Counted from the first letter of the stretch, positions 1 to 8,650 are shown. The stretch is DNA of 64,000 nt from Evansella vedderi (GCF_030813435.1 NZ_JAUSUG010000010.1:62001-126000); one strand, 5' to 3'. Made by a program: numbers and translations. Notes: a model not told the origin generated them from the letters alone.

Positions 1-837
1 ATACCATTCTTAAGAAAATGGTTGCCAAATGAAGAAAAACGGGACGGAAAAGTAGATATTGTGGGAGCCGTCCTAATAGCTTTGTCTATTACTGGACTCC
101 TTCTATTCATCACAGATGGCAGCTTATATGCCCTTGTATTTGCTATTGTTACAGCCCTCCTTTTTGGTTGGAGAACGGTAACCTATGAGCAACCATTTAT
201 TCAACCTTCCATGCTAAAAAATCGTTATTATACTTCCGCAATAATAACTAGTTTCTTAGGGACAGTAGCCATGTTTGGTATGATTTTCGTTATACCCATT
301 ATGGCAAGGGACTTATATTCATTGAGTACCGTCCAAATAGGTCTCCTTCTCTTCCCAGGCGCAATGGCTGCAGGAATTATTGGCCAATTCGGCGGAAAGC
401 TGATTGATCGAAAAGGGAGCTATCCTGTTACAAGGATTGGCTTTACATTAGTAATTATTGGTACCATACTGATTTCTACCTTTACTGGATTTCCGCCATG
501 GATTATTGCACTTTGTATTTTAGTACAATACATTGCATTTCCATTAATCCAAAGTTCTACCGCCAATTTATTAACAATTATTATCCCTAAGGAAAAAACA
601 GGGGTGGGAATTGGCCTATTCAATTTACTGAACTTTTTGGCTGGTGCTATTTCCAGTGCTGTTTTTGGATCTATTTTAGACTTAAGTAATGTTTCTACTC
701 TATTGAACCCTTTAGCACAAAATGGGGAAAACACCATTTACGCTAATTTATTTATTGGTTTAGCTCTATTATCTATTACCGCACTTCTATTTTTCTCCTT
801 TATCTTTAAAGGTTTTGAAAATAACAAGGGGAAATAA
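1..837 (+). CDS. MFS drug/proton antiporter, DHA2 type (5'-truncated by window edge)
   Basis: The frame is open to base 1, so this is the C-terminal part of a longer gene; the TTG at 22 is only the first possible start in the window. The visible part (about 278 residues) is very hydrophobic, with roughly seven membrane segments. A cytoplasmic loop carries GGKLIDRKG, the basic loop motif between transmembrane helices seen in major facilitator exporters. Length and layout fit the second half of a 14-helix DHA2 exporter (TetA(L)/EmrB-like). The substrate cannot be read from this fragment. It is unrelated to the spore-polysaccharide genes that follow and probably marks the edge of the accessory region. 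Confidence 0.8.
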   Translation: MPFLRKWLPNEEKRDGKVDIVGAVLIALSITGLLLFITDGSLYALVFAIVTALLFGWRTVTYEQPFIQPSMLKNRYYTSAIITSFLGTVAMFGMIFVIPIMARDLYSLSTVQIGLLLFPGAMAAGIIGQFGGKLIDRKGSYPVTRIGFTLVIIGTILISTFTGFPPWIIALCILVQYIAFPLIQSSTANLLTIIIPKEKTGVGIGLFNLLNFLAGAISSAVFGSILDLSNVSTLLNPLAQNGENTIYANLFIGLALLSITALLFFSFIFKGFENNKGK

Positions 838-861
838 AACCATTTACTTCCCCCTTGTTTT
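823..861 (+). terminator. Rho-independent terminator of the MFS gene
   Basis: A 9-bp stem (AACAAGGGG at 823-831 with CCCCTTGTT at 851-859) overlaps the stop codon and is followed by a short T run. It fits termination of the upstream transporter. Confidence 0.6.
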
Positions 862-1004
862 CCCCTCAATTTTATCCTGGATTTTTTTACTCCCATAAAA
901 GGACTGCATGGAAAATGTATCATTGTCTTCGGTCACTAACCCTATTCCCCCTGACAAAAGAAGCATAATATGTTTAATGACTAATAACGAGGGGAGTTAA
1001 ATTG

Positions 1005-2300
1005 ATGCGTTTTAAAGTTCTTCCTCATAAACACAGCTCAGGTACAATGATTGTAAATCCGAAGACAGCTTCCACATGGAGAATTCCCCGCAGTGGTACT
1101 TTCCATTTCGGACTACGATATATTCGATTTATTCTAAAAGAAGATAATAAAATTCGAGAAAATGAGATTGCTCTTTCCGATAATATCATTTCTTACTTGG
1201 GAATTGTCCATTGTAATCGTTACGAACTATTCGCAAATAAAAAAGAGGTTTGGTTAGGGCCTTTTATTGGTATTCTAGTAGGGAGAAAGACTTTGCAAAA
1301 TAAAGCGTGGTTAGAAAAATATTCAAGGCATTATAATAAATTAGGTGGAATGCTTGTAGCCTTTCGATCTAATAGGATAAAAAAAAGAACTATTAAGGGA
1401 GCCATGTACAACCCTCAAAAGAAAGAGTGGGTAGACAGTCAATTTTGTTACCCTTCTTCCATATTAAGAAGAACTTTATTACCAAATAAACATCCTCTTT
1501 TTTCTATTTATGGACGTAAGATAGCCAACCATCGAAGATATAATAAATGGTTCGTTTATAAAAAACTAAGCACTCTAGCAACTATCAAAAATCACTTACC
1601 CAAAACAGTCCTTTATCATAACCCTAAGGACATCCATGAATTACTCCGTCGGCATAATAAAGTTTTTATAAAATCTATCAATGGATCATCTGGCAGAGGT
1701 ATTATAAAAATTACAAAAAAACACCATTACTTCCACGTTAGATGGAGAGATGGAAAAACAAAGGTGGAGCGTTCTCTACTAAGTGCATCACAGCTAAAAA
1801 CATTTTTAAAGACAAAGTTGAAACCGAAATCTTATATTATCCAACAAAGTATACCGCTAATGTCGGAAAAAGGTCGGAAAATTGATTTTCGTTTGATCAT
1901 CTTAAAAAAAGTGAATGGTGAATGGGATGATGTTGGATTCATTAGTAAACGTGGAAGAAAAAGGAGCATTGTAAGCAATATTTCATCGGGAGGTATTGCT
2001 GAAATGGGAGAAATAACGCTGAAAAGAAAGTGGAACTTAACTGATCCAGAGGTTCGAAAGATGAGAAGACACATTTCAACTCTTGCTCATGAAATTGCCA
2101 AAGGAGTAGAAAAGGTATTTGGTTCCTCTTATTGTGAACTTGCCTTAGATTTAGGAATAGACAAAAATAGTAAGGTATGGCTAATTGAAGTTAACTTTCT
2201 TGGGGATAAGACAATTGCTTTAGATGCAGGAAACCGTAAACTTTATTACGATACTATCAAGACTAATTTATTATATGTTAAAAAACTTGCTGGTTTTTGA
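1005..2300 (+). CDS. YheC/YheD-family ATP-grasp protein
   Basis: 431 residues starting at ATG 1005, 8 nt after GGGGAG; a TTG directly upstream is the alternative. Residues 1-90 form the N-terminal beta domain of the family, ending in WLGPFIGILVG. The ATP-grasp fold follows: the phosphate-binding Lys/Gly loop is VFIKSINGSSGRG (about 220-232) and the metal-binding end is WLIEVN (about 392-397). YheC and YheD of B. subtilis are annotated as endospore coat-associated; ATP-grasp enzymes join a carboxylate to an amine through an acylphosphate. The substrate is not known. This is the most diverged of the YheC/D genes in the window and stands alone, with a bidirectional terminator after it. Confidence 0.85.
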   Translation: MRFKVLPHKHSSGTMIVNPKTASTWRIPRSGTFHFGLRYIRFILKEDNKIRENEIALSDNIISYLGIVHCNRYELFANKKEVWLGPFIGILVGRKTLQNKAWLEKYSRHYNKLGGMLVAFRSNRIKKRTIKGAMYNPQKKEWVDSQFCYPSSILRRTLLPNKHPLFSIYGRKIANHRRYNKWFVYKKLSTLATIKNHLPKTVLYHNPKDIHELLRRHNKVFIKSINGSSGRGIIKITKKHHYFHVRWRDGKTKVERSLLSASQLKTFLKTKLKPKSYIIQQSIPLMSEKGRKIDFRLIILKKVNGEWDDVGFISKRGRKRSIVSNISSGGIAEMGEITLKRKWNLTDPEVRKMRRHISTLAHEIAKGVEKVFGSSYCELALDLGIDKNSKVWLIEVNFLGDKTIALDAGNRKLYYDTIKTNLLYVKKLAGF

Positions 2301-2365
2301 ATTCTTGTCGGGTTATCCCACCATTTATGCCATAATTATTGAATAGGTACTTAAAATAAAGAGGG

Positions 2366-2412
2366 AAAAAGCAACAGACTTTAAAGATATATCCAAAAGT
2401 CTATTGCTTTTT
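2366..2412 (-). terminator. Bidirectional Rho-independent terminator
   Basis: A 16-nt stem (2366-2381 with 2397-2412) is flanked by A and T runs. Its single mismatch becomes a G-U pair on the minus strand, so it should work best for the epimerase gene that ends at 2483, while also stopping the YheC/D gene that ends at 2300. Confidence 0.7.
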
Positions 2413-2482
2413 CTAATCTTACAATCTTGTTAATACAAGGGGATAGATAACGTTTTTTGATTGTTAACGATAATATGTTATT

Positions 2483-3418
2483 TTATATAAACTTTTTGTA
2501 CCACTTAATGGTCTTTCGTAAACCTTCTTCAAATGAAACCAATGGTTCATAATTTAGGAGGTGTTTTGCTAGTTGAATATCAGCAAGTGAATGCTTTACA
2601 TCCCCTACTCGCCCCTCTTGGTAATTCGGACGAACATTCTTTTCTAGTATATTATTAATAGAAGTAACTAGATAATTTAAATCATACCTTTGACCACAAC
2701 CGATATTCACAACGTTTCCACTTAGCTTAGGTGCTTCAGCTGCTAAAAGGTTAGCTGAAACAACATTATCAATGTAAGTAAAGTCTCTGGACTGCGTACC
2801 ATCACCAAAAATTGTCGGTGATTCGTTCCGTAGCATTTTATCGATGAATTTTGGAATAACTGCCGCATACTCCGAATAAGGGTCTTGCTTTGGACCAAAC
2901 ACATTAAAATAGCGTAAGGATATAGTTTCTAAACCGTGTATTTCATGATAAGCTTTGCAATAATGTTCTCCTGCATATTTACTTACAGCATATGGAGACA
3001 TTGGGCTCCCTTGCATATCTTCTTTTTTGGGAAGAACATCTGTATTCCCGTACGCAGAGGAGGATGCTGCATAAATAAATCGGCTAACCTTATTCTTTAC
3101 AGCTCCTTGTAGCAAAAGTAGCGTTCCCGTTACATTAGCATGATTTGAATCTAGAGGATTTTTTATGGATTTAGGTACAGAAGGTATAGCCCCTTGGTGG
3201 AAAATAATGTCAATCCCTTTCAACGCTTTTTCCACTGTTTCTTCGTCAGTAAAATCTCCTTCAATCAGTTCAATATCATTGAGAAAACTACATATATTTT
3301 CCATTTTACCTGTACTGAAGTTATCTAGAACTTTTACCTTTTCCCCATTGTTCAAAAGAGCATGAGCAATATTTGATCCAATAAATCCAGCCCCTCCGGT
3401 TACAAGATAGGTAGTCAC
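2483..3418 (-). CDS. NAD-dependent UDP-hexose(NAc) 4-epimerase, extended SDR
   Basis: 311 residues from a GTG start at 3418 with GGGGAGGG upstream. The NAD site TGGAGFIGS is at residues 7-15, the active-site serine region SSSAYGN is followed by the Tyr-Lys pair in YAVSK, and RYFNVFGP is typical of GalE/WbpP-like enzymes. It probably interconverts UDP-GlcNAc/UDP-GalNAc or UDP-Glc/UDP-Gal for spore glycans. It is the only intact copy of a gene present three times here (decayed copies at 12984-13925 and 15208-15642). A strong sigma-K-like promoter lies just upstream and is conserved in the copies. Exact substrate unknown. Confidence 0.88.
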   Translation of the reverse strand: MTTYLVTGGAGFIGSNIAHALLNNGEKVKVLDNFSTGKMENICSFLNDIELIEGDFTDEETVEKALKGIDIIFHQGAIPSVPKSIKNPLDSNHANVTGTLLLLQGAVKNKVSRFIYAASSSAYGNTDVLPKKEDMQGSPMSPYAVSKYAGEHYCKAYHEIHGLETISLRYFNVFGPKQDPYSEYAAVIPKFIDKMLRNESPTIFGDGTQSRDFTYIDNVVSANLLAAEAPKLSGNVVNIGCGQRYDLNYLVTSINNILEKNVRPNYQEGRVGDVKHSLADIQLAKHLLNYEPLVSFEEGLRKTIKWYKKFI

Positions 3419-3453
3419 CCGTTTCCCTCCCCATAGTCAATAAAGTTACAAAG

Positions 3454-3480
3454 TATTTTATGAAAATTATTAGAAACTGT
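3454..3480 (-). promoter_or_regulatory. Predicted sigma-K promoter of the epimerase
   Basis: On the minus strand, AC (3480-3479), a 16-nt spacer and CATAAAATA (3462-3454) match the sigma-K consensus AC-N16/17-CATAnnnTA exactly. It lies about 36 nt upstream of the GTG start. Inferred from consensus only. Confidence 0.6.
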
Positions 3481-3808
3481 GAGCAATTCATAAGCAGGAC
3501 AGGCTTATTAACTTGGTACATGTTCCGTTCCCCACTCATCCATTTATTCCTTACGTCCTTGATCTACCTTATAAAGCAAAAGACATATCCCCCTATGGAT
3601 AACGGGTTAAGTTTTTGAGTAGAAAATCTTTATTGACAGGTTAATTGGCAACTAAACTGTGACTCGTTTTAACAATAAAAATATCATAATAAAGGCTACA
3701 AAATAATCTTAATGGGTTCCGTAGCCTATCCAAAGTTGTAATTACAATAAAAAATGTAGGCTCAATTTTTAACTGTCTTTGTACTCAATTTGCGGTCAAA
3801 TCACTATC

Positions 3809-3860
3809 AAAATAGCTCGGTTTACACACCTGAACCGAGCTATTTTAATTAATTTTTTTT
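3809..3860 (+). terminator. Perfect 14-bp hairpin followed by T-run
   Basis: AAAATAGCTCGGTT (3809-3822) pairs perfectly with 3833-3846, and eight Ts follow at 3853-3860. No intact gene ends here on the plus strand. It may be left over from a lost gene, or serve the IS256 remnant on the minus strand. The rest of 3540-3808 shows no gene. Confidence 0.5.
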
Positions 3861-3871
3861 AATTTTCTTCT

Positions 3872-4138
3872 TTATTTTATTGCTGGTTGATTCTCTGTTT
3901 GAGGAACGACAGAATTAATGATTCCGGAAAAGCCGGAGCTCCAGTCCTTACAGGCAGTGAGGATATATTCCTCACCTCTATTCTTCAGTTCTGTACAAAC
4001 TCCTAACCAGAAACTTGCACTTTCATTTTCACCAATCCTAATGCAAAGAATACCTTTTATTCTGTCTGTATTAATACATAAAACACTATAAGCAGCCTTG
4101 TTAGAATTCGGTTGATATAAAGGATTGCTTAAGGGTAT
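3872..4138 (-). pseudogene. IS256-family transposase fragment
   Basis: An 88-codon open stretch on the minus strand without a start. It reads like the middle of an IS256-family transposase: NKAAYSVLCINTD, then IGENESASFWLGV and ELKNRG, then a Cys-x-Asp region (TACKDWSSGF) and VVPQTE, which correspond in order to the conserved block around the second DDE aspartate. Both ends of the gene are missing and no terminal repeats are visible. It shows that this spot has taken mobile DNA before; it lies just outside the recombinase element. Confidence 0.75.
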
Positions 4139-4146
4139 CTATCTAT

Positions 4147-4173
4147 ACATTAAGATATTTTTTTCATATATTG
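4147..4173 (+). promoter_or_regulatory. Predicted sigma-K promoter of the interrupted YheC/D gene
   Basis: AC (4147-4148), 16 nt, then CATATATTG (4165-4173) matches the sigma-K pattern with only the last A replaced. It lies about 35 nt upstream of the first ATG of the split gene (4208), so the gene that would be restored by excision appears to be a late mother-cell gene. Confidence 0.5.
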
Positions 4174-4207
4174 AAACTAAAAGAGGAACTTCTACTTTTG
4201 GGAGTGA

Positions 4208-4312
4208 ATGGATATGATGTTTATCAAAGTAAAGAAAGTAAAAACTCATAAGGTGAATAAAATTTTTTTACCTCAAGAACTCTTTAATGCAATGGATTTA
4301 ACCATCGTTTAA
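4208..4312 (+). CDS. 5' fragment of a split YheC/YheD gene
   Basis: A 34-codon ORF with GGGAG upstream (ATG 4208; ATGs at 4214 and 4217 are alternatives). Its product ends NKIFLPQELFNAMDLTIV before a TAA at 4310. This resembles the first beta strands of the YheC/D N-terminal domain, where a pattern like ...I(Y/F)LP..L...L... precedes I.L.FG. The continuation, QLGKYYQVLSGPIL, is found at 6081 onward, in a frame that lacks a proper start of its own. Joining the halves removes both the TAA here and a TGA at 6072 and gives one ORF of about 873 residues with 6080-8603. Family assignment of so short a piece rests on position and pattern. Confidence 0.65.
   Translation: MDMMFIKVKKVKTHKVNKIFLPQELFNAMDLTIV
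4301..4312 (+). other. Candidate attL junction of the recombinase element
   Basis: Host sequence of the YheC/D gene changes to element sequence about here. Two dinucleotides shared with the other junction restore the frame: AT (4304-4305 with 6078-6079), giving MDLTIQLGK, and TT (4308-4309 with 6079-6080), giving MDLTIVQLGK. TT is non-palindromic and so would set direction better. The exact crossover is inferred. Confidence 0.45.
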
Positions 4313-4341
4313 TTATCTAGAAATATCCTTAAAATAAAAAA

Positions 4342-5814
4342 CTATTCTGATATTTTTAATAGGAGTGTTAAGTGATAGTCTGGATATAAGGTAATGTTGT
4401 CAACAATAAGCTCTGTCATTTCTTTTTTCTTCTTAAATGGCAAATGAATCAGTCTATCCCTTATATTGGGTAATGAAAAAGTCTCTTTATAGATATTTTT
4501 TAATGATTTTTTTTCTTCCATCATCTTCTTGTCAAGTTTCTGGATTTGTAGATTATTTTCTAATAATTCTTGCGATAATTGATTAAGTTTATAGTCATAC
4601 TGATTATGATCAATTTTACCTTCTAAGACTAGATCGAGCACTTTCATCTGTTTCTTTTGGATTCTATTTTGTTGTTCCTCAAACAGCTTCATCTGAGTAA
4701 TTAAGTCATCACTTAAGGTGATATTTTCTTGTTCTAATATCTCCCCATAATTATGAAACTGTTCTTTAATGACAGTACATACTTTTGACCAAATCACTTG
4801 ATCAACAATGGATGTGTTCCAATAGAGGCTTTGACAACTCTTTATTCTTCTTAATTTAGTGACACATGTGTAGTAGGCGTACTTGCCAGATGAGACATTT
4901 GTGACAATTGAGTGTCCACAATAGCATTTAGCAAGACCTGCAAGTAAATGCTCTCGCTTTGATGGGCGCCCCGAGTACCTACGATGTTTGGCAAGGGTTT
5001 GTTGAGCATTTCTGTATACTGCTTCAGTAATTAAAGGTTCAATGCTGATTGGGAACTGCTCTTCGATTGTACGAACACGCTTAACGCCTTGGTGATAATC
5101 TGTCTTATAAGTCATATATGTCCCCAAATAACTTTTATTATTAAGAATGCGGCTAACAGTTGATGGGTACCATTTACTCCCTCTTGGTGCAGGAACATGG
5201 CATTGAGTTAAAGTCTTGACAATCTCACCACAGCTTTTACCTTCTGTGCTGAGTTTAAAAATTAATTGGACAACCTTACTTGCAGCAGGATCGACTTTAA
5301 GCTTATCTTCATGCGTATCGAAAGTGTAACCATATAAACGAGGGTCATAACTCAATTTTCCGTGCTTTTTGAGTTTGGTCATTCGTCCTCGAATCGTTCT
5401 TTCACGGATTTTTTCTCGTTCGTATTGTGCAAATATTCCCTGTAGTTGATAGTACATCATACCTTCTGGTGTATTTTTCCATTCAAATTTAATAAATTCC
5501 AAACGTACGTTGTTCTTCAGAATTTCATCTGTAATAATTAATTGATGGGTTAATTGACGGGTTAAACGGTCTGGCTCATAGACGATGACAATATCGGGCT
5601 TTTCTTTCCCATTGATGAGTTCTCTAAGGCGGTTTAATCCAGGTCGATCAATGATGCTTCCGGATACATCATCTTTTAGGATGATTATATCCTTTTTTGT
5701 GTAACCCAATTCCAGAGCTTTCCTCATACAATTTTCAAGTTGACTTTCAATGCTGTAACCTTTGTCTGCCTGCTCTTCGGTTGAGACTCGCACATAGATG
5801 ATTACTTTGTTCAT
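4342..5814 (-). CDS. Large serine recombinase (SpoIVCA/SprA type)
   Basis: 490 residues with AAGGAGAG upstream. The catalytic domain opens IIYVRVSTEEQ with nucleophile Ser11, and DRLTRQ (Arg83, Arg86) lies in the active site. The recombinase domain follows (about 155-280), then a zinc ribbon with Cys297, Cys299, Cys317 and Cys327, then a coiled coil (about 365-440). Its length is close to SpoIVCA (about 500 residues). Such enzymes join attP and attB through a 2-bp staggered cut and need a directionality factor to excise. It lies between the two halves of a YheC/D gene, antisense to it, and is probably cotranscribed with the small ORF at 5875-5997. Confidence 0.93.
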   Translation of the reverse strand: MNKVIIYVRVSTEEQADKGYSIESQLENCMRKALELGYTKKDIIILKDDVSGSIIDRPGLNRLRELINGKEKPDIVIVYEPDRLTRQLTHQLIITDEILKNNVRLEFIKFEWKNTPEGMMYYQLQGIFAQYEREKIRERTIRGRMTKLKKHGKLSYDPRLYGYTFDTHEDKLKVDPAASKVVQLIFKLSTEGKSCGEIVKTLTQCHVPAPRGSKWYPSTVSRILNNKSYLGTYMTYKTDYHQGVKRVRTIEEQFPISIEPLITEAVYRNAQQTLAKHRRYSGRPSKREHLLAGLAKCYCGHSIVTNVSSGKYAYYTCVTKLRRIKSCQSLYWNTSIVDQVIWSKVCTVIKEQFHNYGEILEQENITLSDDLITQMKLFEEQQNRIQKKQMKVLDLVLEGKIDHNQYDYKLNQLSQELLENNLQIQKLDKKMMEEKKSLKNIYKETFSLPNIRDRLIHLPFKKKKEMTELIVDNITLYPDYHLTLLLKISE

Positions 5815-5874
5815 TTAATGCTCTCCTTTTTAAAAAGTAATAATAGAGCAAAGCGGTTATCTTTTGGACTAGGG

Positions 5875-5997
5875 TTAAGTTTTGGAATTATAGAGGACTT
5901 TGAGTATGTTTAATAAAATTCTTTTAGATTGCATTGAATCTTTTGAGTATAACAATTTTGTCCTAATGTCGGATGGTTCTAAAGCTTTGCGAGCCAT
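5875..5997 (-). CDS. 40-residue protein upstream of the recombinase; possible directionality factor
   Basis: ATG 5997 is preceded 8 nt upstream by AGGAGG, one of the best ribosome sites in the window. The product begins MARKALEPSDIRTKLLYSKD, is basic and probably helical; I do not recognise its family. The stop is 60 nt upstream of the recombinase start, which has its own site, so the two form an operon. It is the only other gene in the element. Recombination directionality factors are often small basic proteins (SprB for SP-beta), so this is a candidate by position and size only. Confidence 0.55.
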   Translation of the reverse strand: MARKALEPSDIRTKLLYSKDSMQSKRILLNILKVLYNSKT

Positions 5998-6071
5998 TTT
6001 AATTCCTCCTATACCTATCGTTTATCTAAGCCTTTATCTTTTCCGCTGAATATATATATGAGTAAACAGAT

Positions 6072-6083
6072 TGACATATTCAG
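6072..6083 (+). other. Candidate attR junction of the recombinase element
   Basis: The YheC/D reading frame is open from 6075 (HIQLGKYYQV...) but a TGA at 6072-6074 closes it upstream, so host coding sequence resumes about here. AT (6078-6079) or TT (6079-6080) could be the crossover base pairs shared with 4304-4309. Confidence 0.45.
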
Positions 6084-6152
6084 CTAGGTAAATATTACCA
6101 AGTTCTTTCAGGTCCAATTCTAAAAAGTAAAACTTTAGTCTTAACTAAGGAA

Positions 6153-8603
6153 TTGACATATCAATTATGTGTGGGACAGTTAACTGAAGAAGTGTATTTA
6201 GACACTCATGAAGAAAAAAATGAGAATATTTACGTTCATGAAGGACTTTTTAATCGTTTATTATTGTTAGATGATAAACCTTTAAATATATGGAAAGAAG
6301 ACCGAAGGATACGTCTAGGCCCTGTTGTTGCGGTTTTTGTTAATATGTGGTTTATAAAAAAGTTTGAACGAAATACATTATCTACTTTTGGAGAGAATCA
6401 TATGCGTGCAGGAGACGCTGCTCATTGTTTAACCTACTTCTTCTCAATTAAGCACATTAATTGGAAAGATAAGAAAATCAAGGGGTATATTTATGATTCT
6501 GATAAGAAGCAATGGTCGTCATCTTGGTTTCCATTTCCGGATGTGATCTACGATAGAGGGGCATCGTTTAGGCAAGAACAAAAGTCGGTAGTGAAATTTA
6601 TCCGACAACAATTTAGAAAAGATGCTAGTATTAAGTTTCTCAATCATTTAGATGCATTGGGAAAGTGGGAAGTGCATAGACATCTATCCAAACATTCTAA
6701 AATGAATAGACATCTGCCTGAAACCATCCAATACTCGATGTTTAAAGATATTAAGAGGATGCTAAATAAACACCGCTTCATTTTCTTGAAAGCTGTCTAT
6801 GGTAGTCGTGGAGAAGAGATTATGTCCATAGAACAAAAACGAAAAAAGTATATTCTCATATATAACGACGGGGGATTGAAGCGGGTTAAAGTTAAGAAAT
6901 TGAAAAAAGTCAAAAACTATGTTAAGAATTTTATAGATCCTAAAAAGCGTTTTATCGTTCAACAAGGTATTCCTATTATGAAATATAATGATTCTCACTT
7001 TGACACAAGGGTTTTAATGATTAAAGATGAGAACGGAGAATGGCAAGCGGTTTATAACCATGCTAGTGTGGCCAAAAGGAACTATTCTATTACAACAGTT
7101 AATCATCAAGCAAAGTACTATGAAGACATATATAACGACTTAATAGATGAGAAAAATATACCTACTGATGAAGAAGTTCGTAAATTCGGGGTTGAAGTTG
7201 CCGAATTAATCGATAAAGAAATGGGACCATTTGGTGAAATTGGTCTAGATGTTACGGTTGATGAAGAGGGGCATTTATGGTTATTAGAGGCCAACTCTAA
7301 GCCTGATAAATTAGCTTCTCCAGGAATTGAATACAGCGATAAGGTATTACCACAGTATTTATCTACTATTGAGTATGCGAAGTTTCTATCCAAAACTAAA
7401 AACAGTGATCAAGGAGCTGACTTCCAATCTCCTTTCAAAAAAATGGCTCAAATCATATCTTCTGTTAAAAATACAAAGAAAAAGTTAGTTGTCGGGGCCT
7501 TCGTTAGCATAGGGCATATGAAAAAAATGTTAAACCAAACACCGGTCTTTAGACACTTAGAGCTAATGAAAGCTAATGATAGAGAGCACATAGATTTTTA
7601 TTTCTTTTCAATTAAGGATATTGATTTGATTAATTACAGGATTAAGGGAGTTTACTTTAATCAAGAAAAAGGAGTTTGGAAACAGACTGGATTTCCATTT
7701 CCAGATGTGCTTTATGACAGAGGAGGAGGAGTCTTAAAAAATCAAAAAATAGTCTCAGATTATATCAGAGAACAATTGGAGTTTTCAGGGAAATTAAAAA
7801 AAATAAATCCTGTTTACACATTTAATAAGTGGGAATTGCATCAAAAGTTATTAGGGCAGAAAGAGATGAGTACTTATCTTCCTTCGACTAGGTTATATAA
7901 ATGTCCTTATGACATTAAGAAAATGTTTAAACAAAATAATGAATTGTATCTGAAAAAATGTGAAAGTAATAATGGAAAAAATATTGTCAAAATCAAAAAA
8001 GAACAGAATGACCGTTACACATACAGTTATATTAATCAACAATTGGTGCAAAAAACGGTTGATAGTTTCAGCGAACTCCTGCATGACCTTCAATTCATCC
8101 TTAAGAAAAAAGAAGTCATTATTCAAAGTGCGATAAATGTACTCAAAGTTAATAATCGTCATGTTGATATGAGAGCAACCATTCAGCGTAATGGAAAAGG
8201 AGAGGTTGAAATAGTTGCTTATCCAGTTCGTATCGGCTGTCCAAATTACCCAATTACAAGTACTAGAACAGGATCTCAAGTTTGTCGTTTTGATGAATTT
8301 TTTAAAAATTATATGTCCTATTCAAAGAATGACATAACACGTCTTAGAAAAGAAGTAGAGGAATTTCTACTTACAAGCTTTAAGAGTATTGAAAAGGTTT
8401 ACGGTGTTTTCGGTGAACTGGGACTTGATTTTGCTCTCGATCAAAAAGGGTCGTTATGGTTCATTGAATGTAATGCAAAACCAGGAAACGATTCGCTGTA
8501 CATGTCTCATAAAAGAGAAATAGTTAAGAAAGCTTTTTTGAATCCATTGGAATATGCTAAATACATTAGTAACTTCGATAATGGTCAAAAAATTAATATT
8601 TAA
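6153..8603 (+). CDS. 3' part of a split tandem YheC/YheD ATP-grasp protein
   Basis: 816 residues if begun at TTG 6153, which has no well-spaced ribosome site; homologous sequence continues upstream to 6075 and, across the recombinase element, to 4208. Rejoined it would be about 873 residues. It carries two complete modules: the first with RLGPVVAVFVN, FLKAVYGSRG (Lys213) and LWLLEAN; the second (from about 448) with VGAFVS, LYLKKCESNNGK (about 600) and GELGLDFALDQKG then IECNAKPG (about 755-780). A double ATP-grasp could make two successive amide bonds or act as a built-in dimer. It is probably poorly translated until the element is removed. Confidence 0.85.
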   Translation: MTYQLCVGQLTEEVYLDTHEEKNENIYVHEGLFNRLLLLDDKPLNIWKEDRRIRLGPVVAVFVNMWFIKKFERNTLSTFGENHMRAGDAAHCLTYFFSIKHINWKDKKIKGYIYDSDKKQWSSSWFPFPDVIYDRGASFRQEQKSVVKFIRQQFRKDASIKFLNHLDALGKWEVHRHLSKHSKMNRHLPETIQYSMFKDIKRMLNKHRFIFLKAVYGSRGEEIMSIEQKRKKYILIYNDGGLKRVKVKKLKKVKNYVKNFIDPKKRFIVQQGIPIMKYNDSHFDTRVLMIKDENGEWQAVYNHASVAKRNYSITTVNHQAKYYEDIYNDLIDEKNIPTDEEVRKFGVEVAELIDKEMGPFGEIGLDVTVDEEGHLWLLEANSKPDKLASPGIEYSDKVLPQYLSTIEYAKFLSKTKNSDQGADFQSPFKKMAQIISSVKNTKKKLVVGAFVSIGHMKKMLNQTPVFRHLELMKANDREHIDFYFFSIKDIDLINYRIKGVYFNQEKGVWKQTGFPFPDVLYDRGGGVLKNQKIVSDYIREQLEFSGKLKKINPVYTFNKWELHQKLLGQKEMSTYLPSTRLYKCPYDIKKMFKQNNELYLKKCESNNGKNIVKIKKEQNDRYTYSYINQQLVQKTVDSFSELLHDLQFILKKKEVIIQSAINVLKVNNRHVDMRATIQRNGKGEVEIVAYPVRIGCPNYPITSTRTGSQVCRFDEFFKNYMSYSKNDITRLRKEVEEFLLTSFKSIEKVYGVFGELGLDFALDQKGSLWFIECNAKPGNDSLYMSHKREIVKKAFLNPLEYAKYISNFDNGQKINI

Positions 8604-8650
8604 CTAAAATCCTTTGAAAGGGGGAGTGCAGTGGATAAATTCACCGGAGG

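Larger units (their letters stand above)
4306..6079. mobile_element. Minimal (about 1.77 kb) serine-recombinase intervening element inside a YheC/D gene
   Basis: Between the two halves of a YheC/D gene lie only a large serine recombinase and a 40-codon ORF, both on the opposite strand. Deleting 1,771 or 1,774 bp at the shared dinucleotides fuses the halves in frame. Known parallels are skin in sigK, excised by SpoIVCA, and SP-beta in spsM, excised by SprA, both during sporulation in the mother cell. This element is far smaller than those and carries no visible cargo. Ends are placed to within a few bases. Confidence 0.6.

Noticed and set aside
4342-5814. Integrase of a complete prophage
   Set aside because: No phage structural, replication or lysis genes are present anywhere in the window.
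4296-6077. Crossover at the AT of GAT (4296) with AT at 6076
   Set aside because: It also keeps the frame, but drops three codons (LTI) that fit the family pattern. The junctions at 4304-4309 keep these and were preferred, although this one is not excluded.
4303-6077. Shared CAT (4303/6075) as recombination core
   Set aside because: Joining there shifts the frame and runs into a TAG at 6085.
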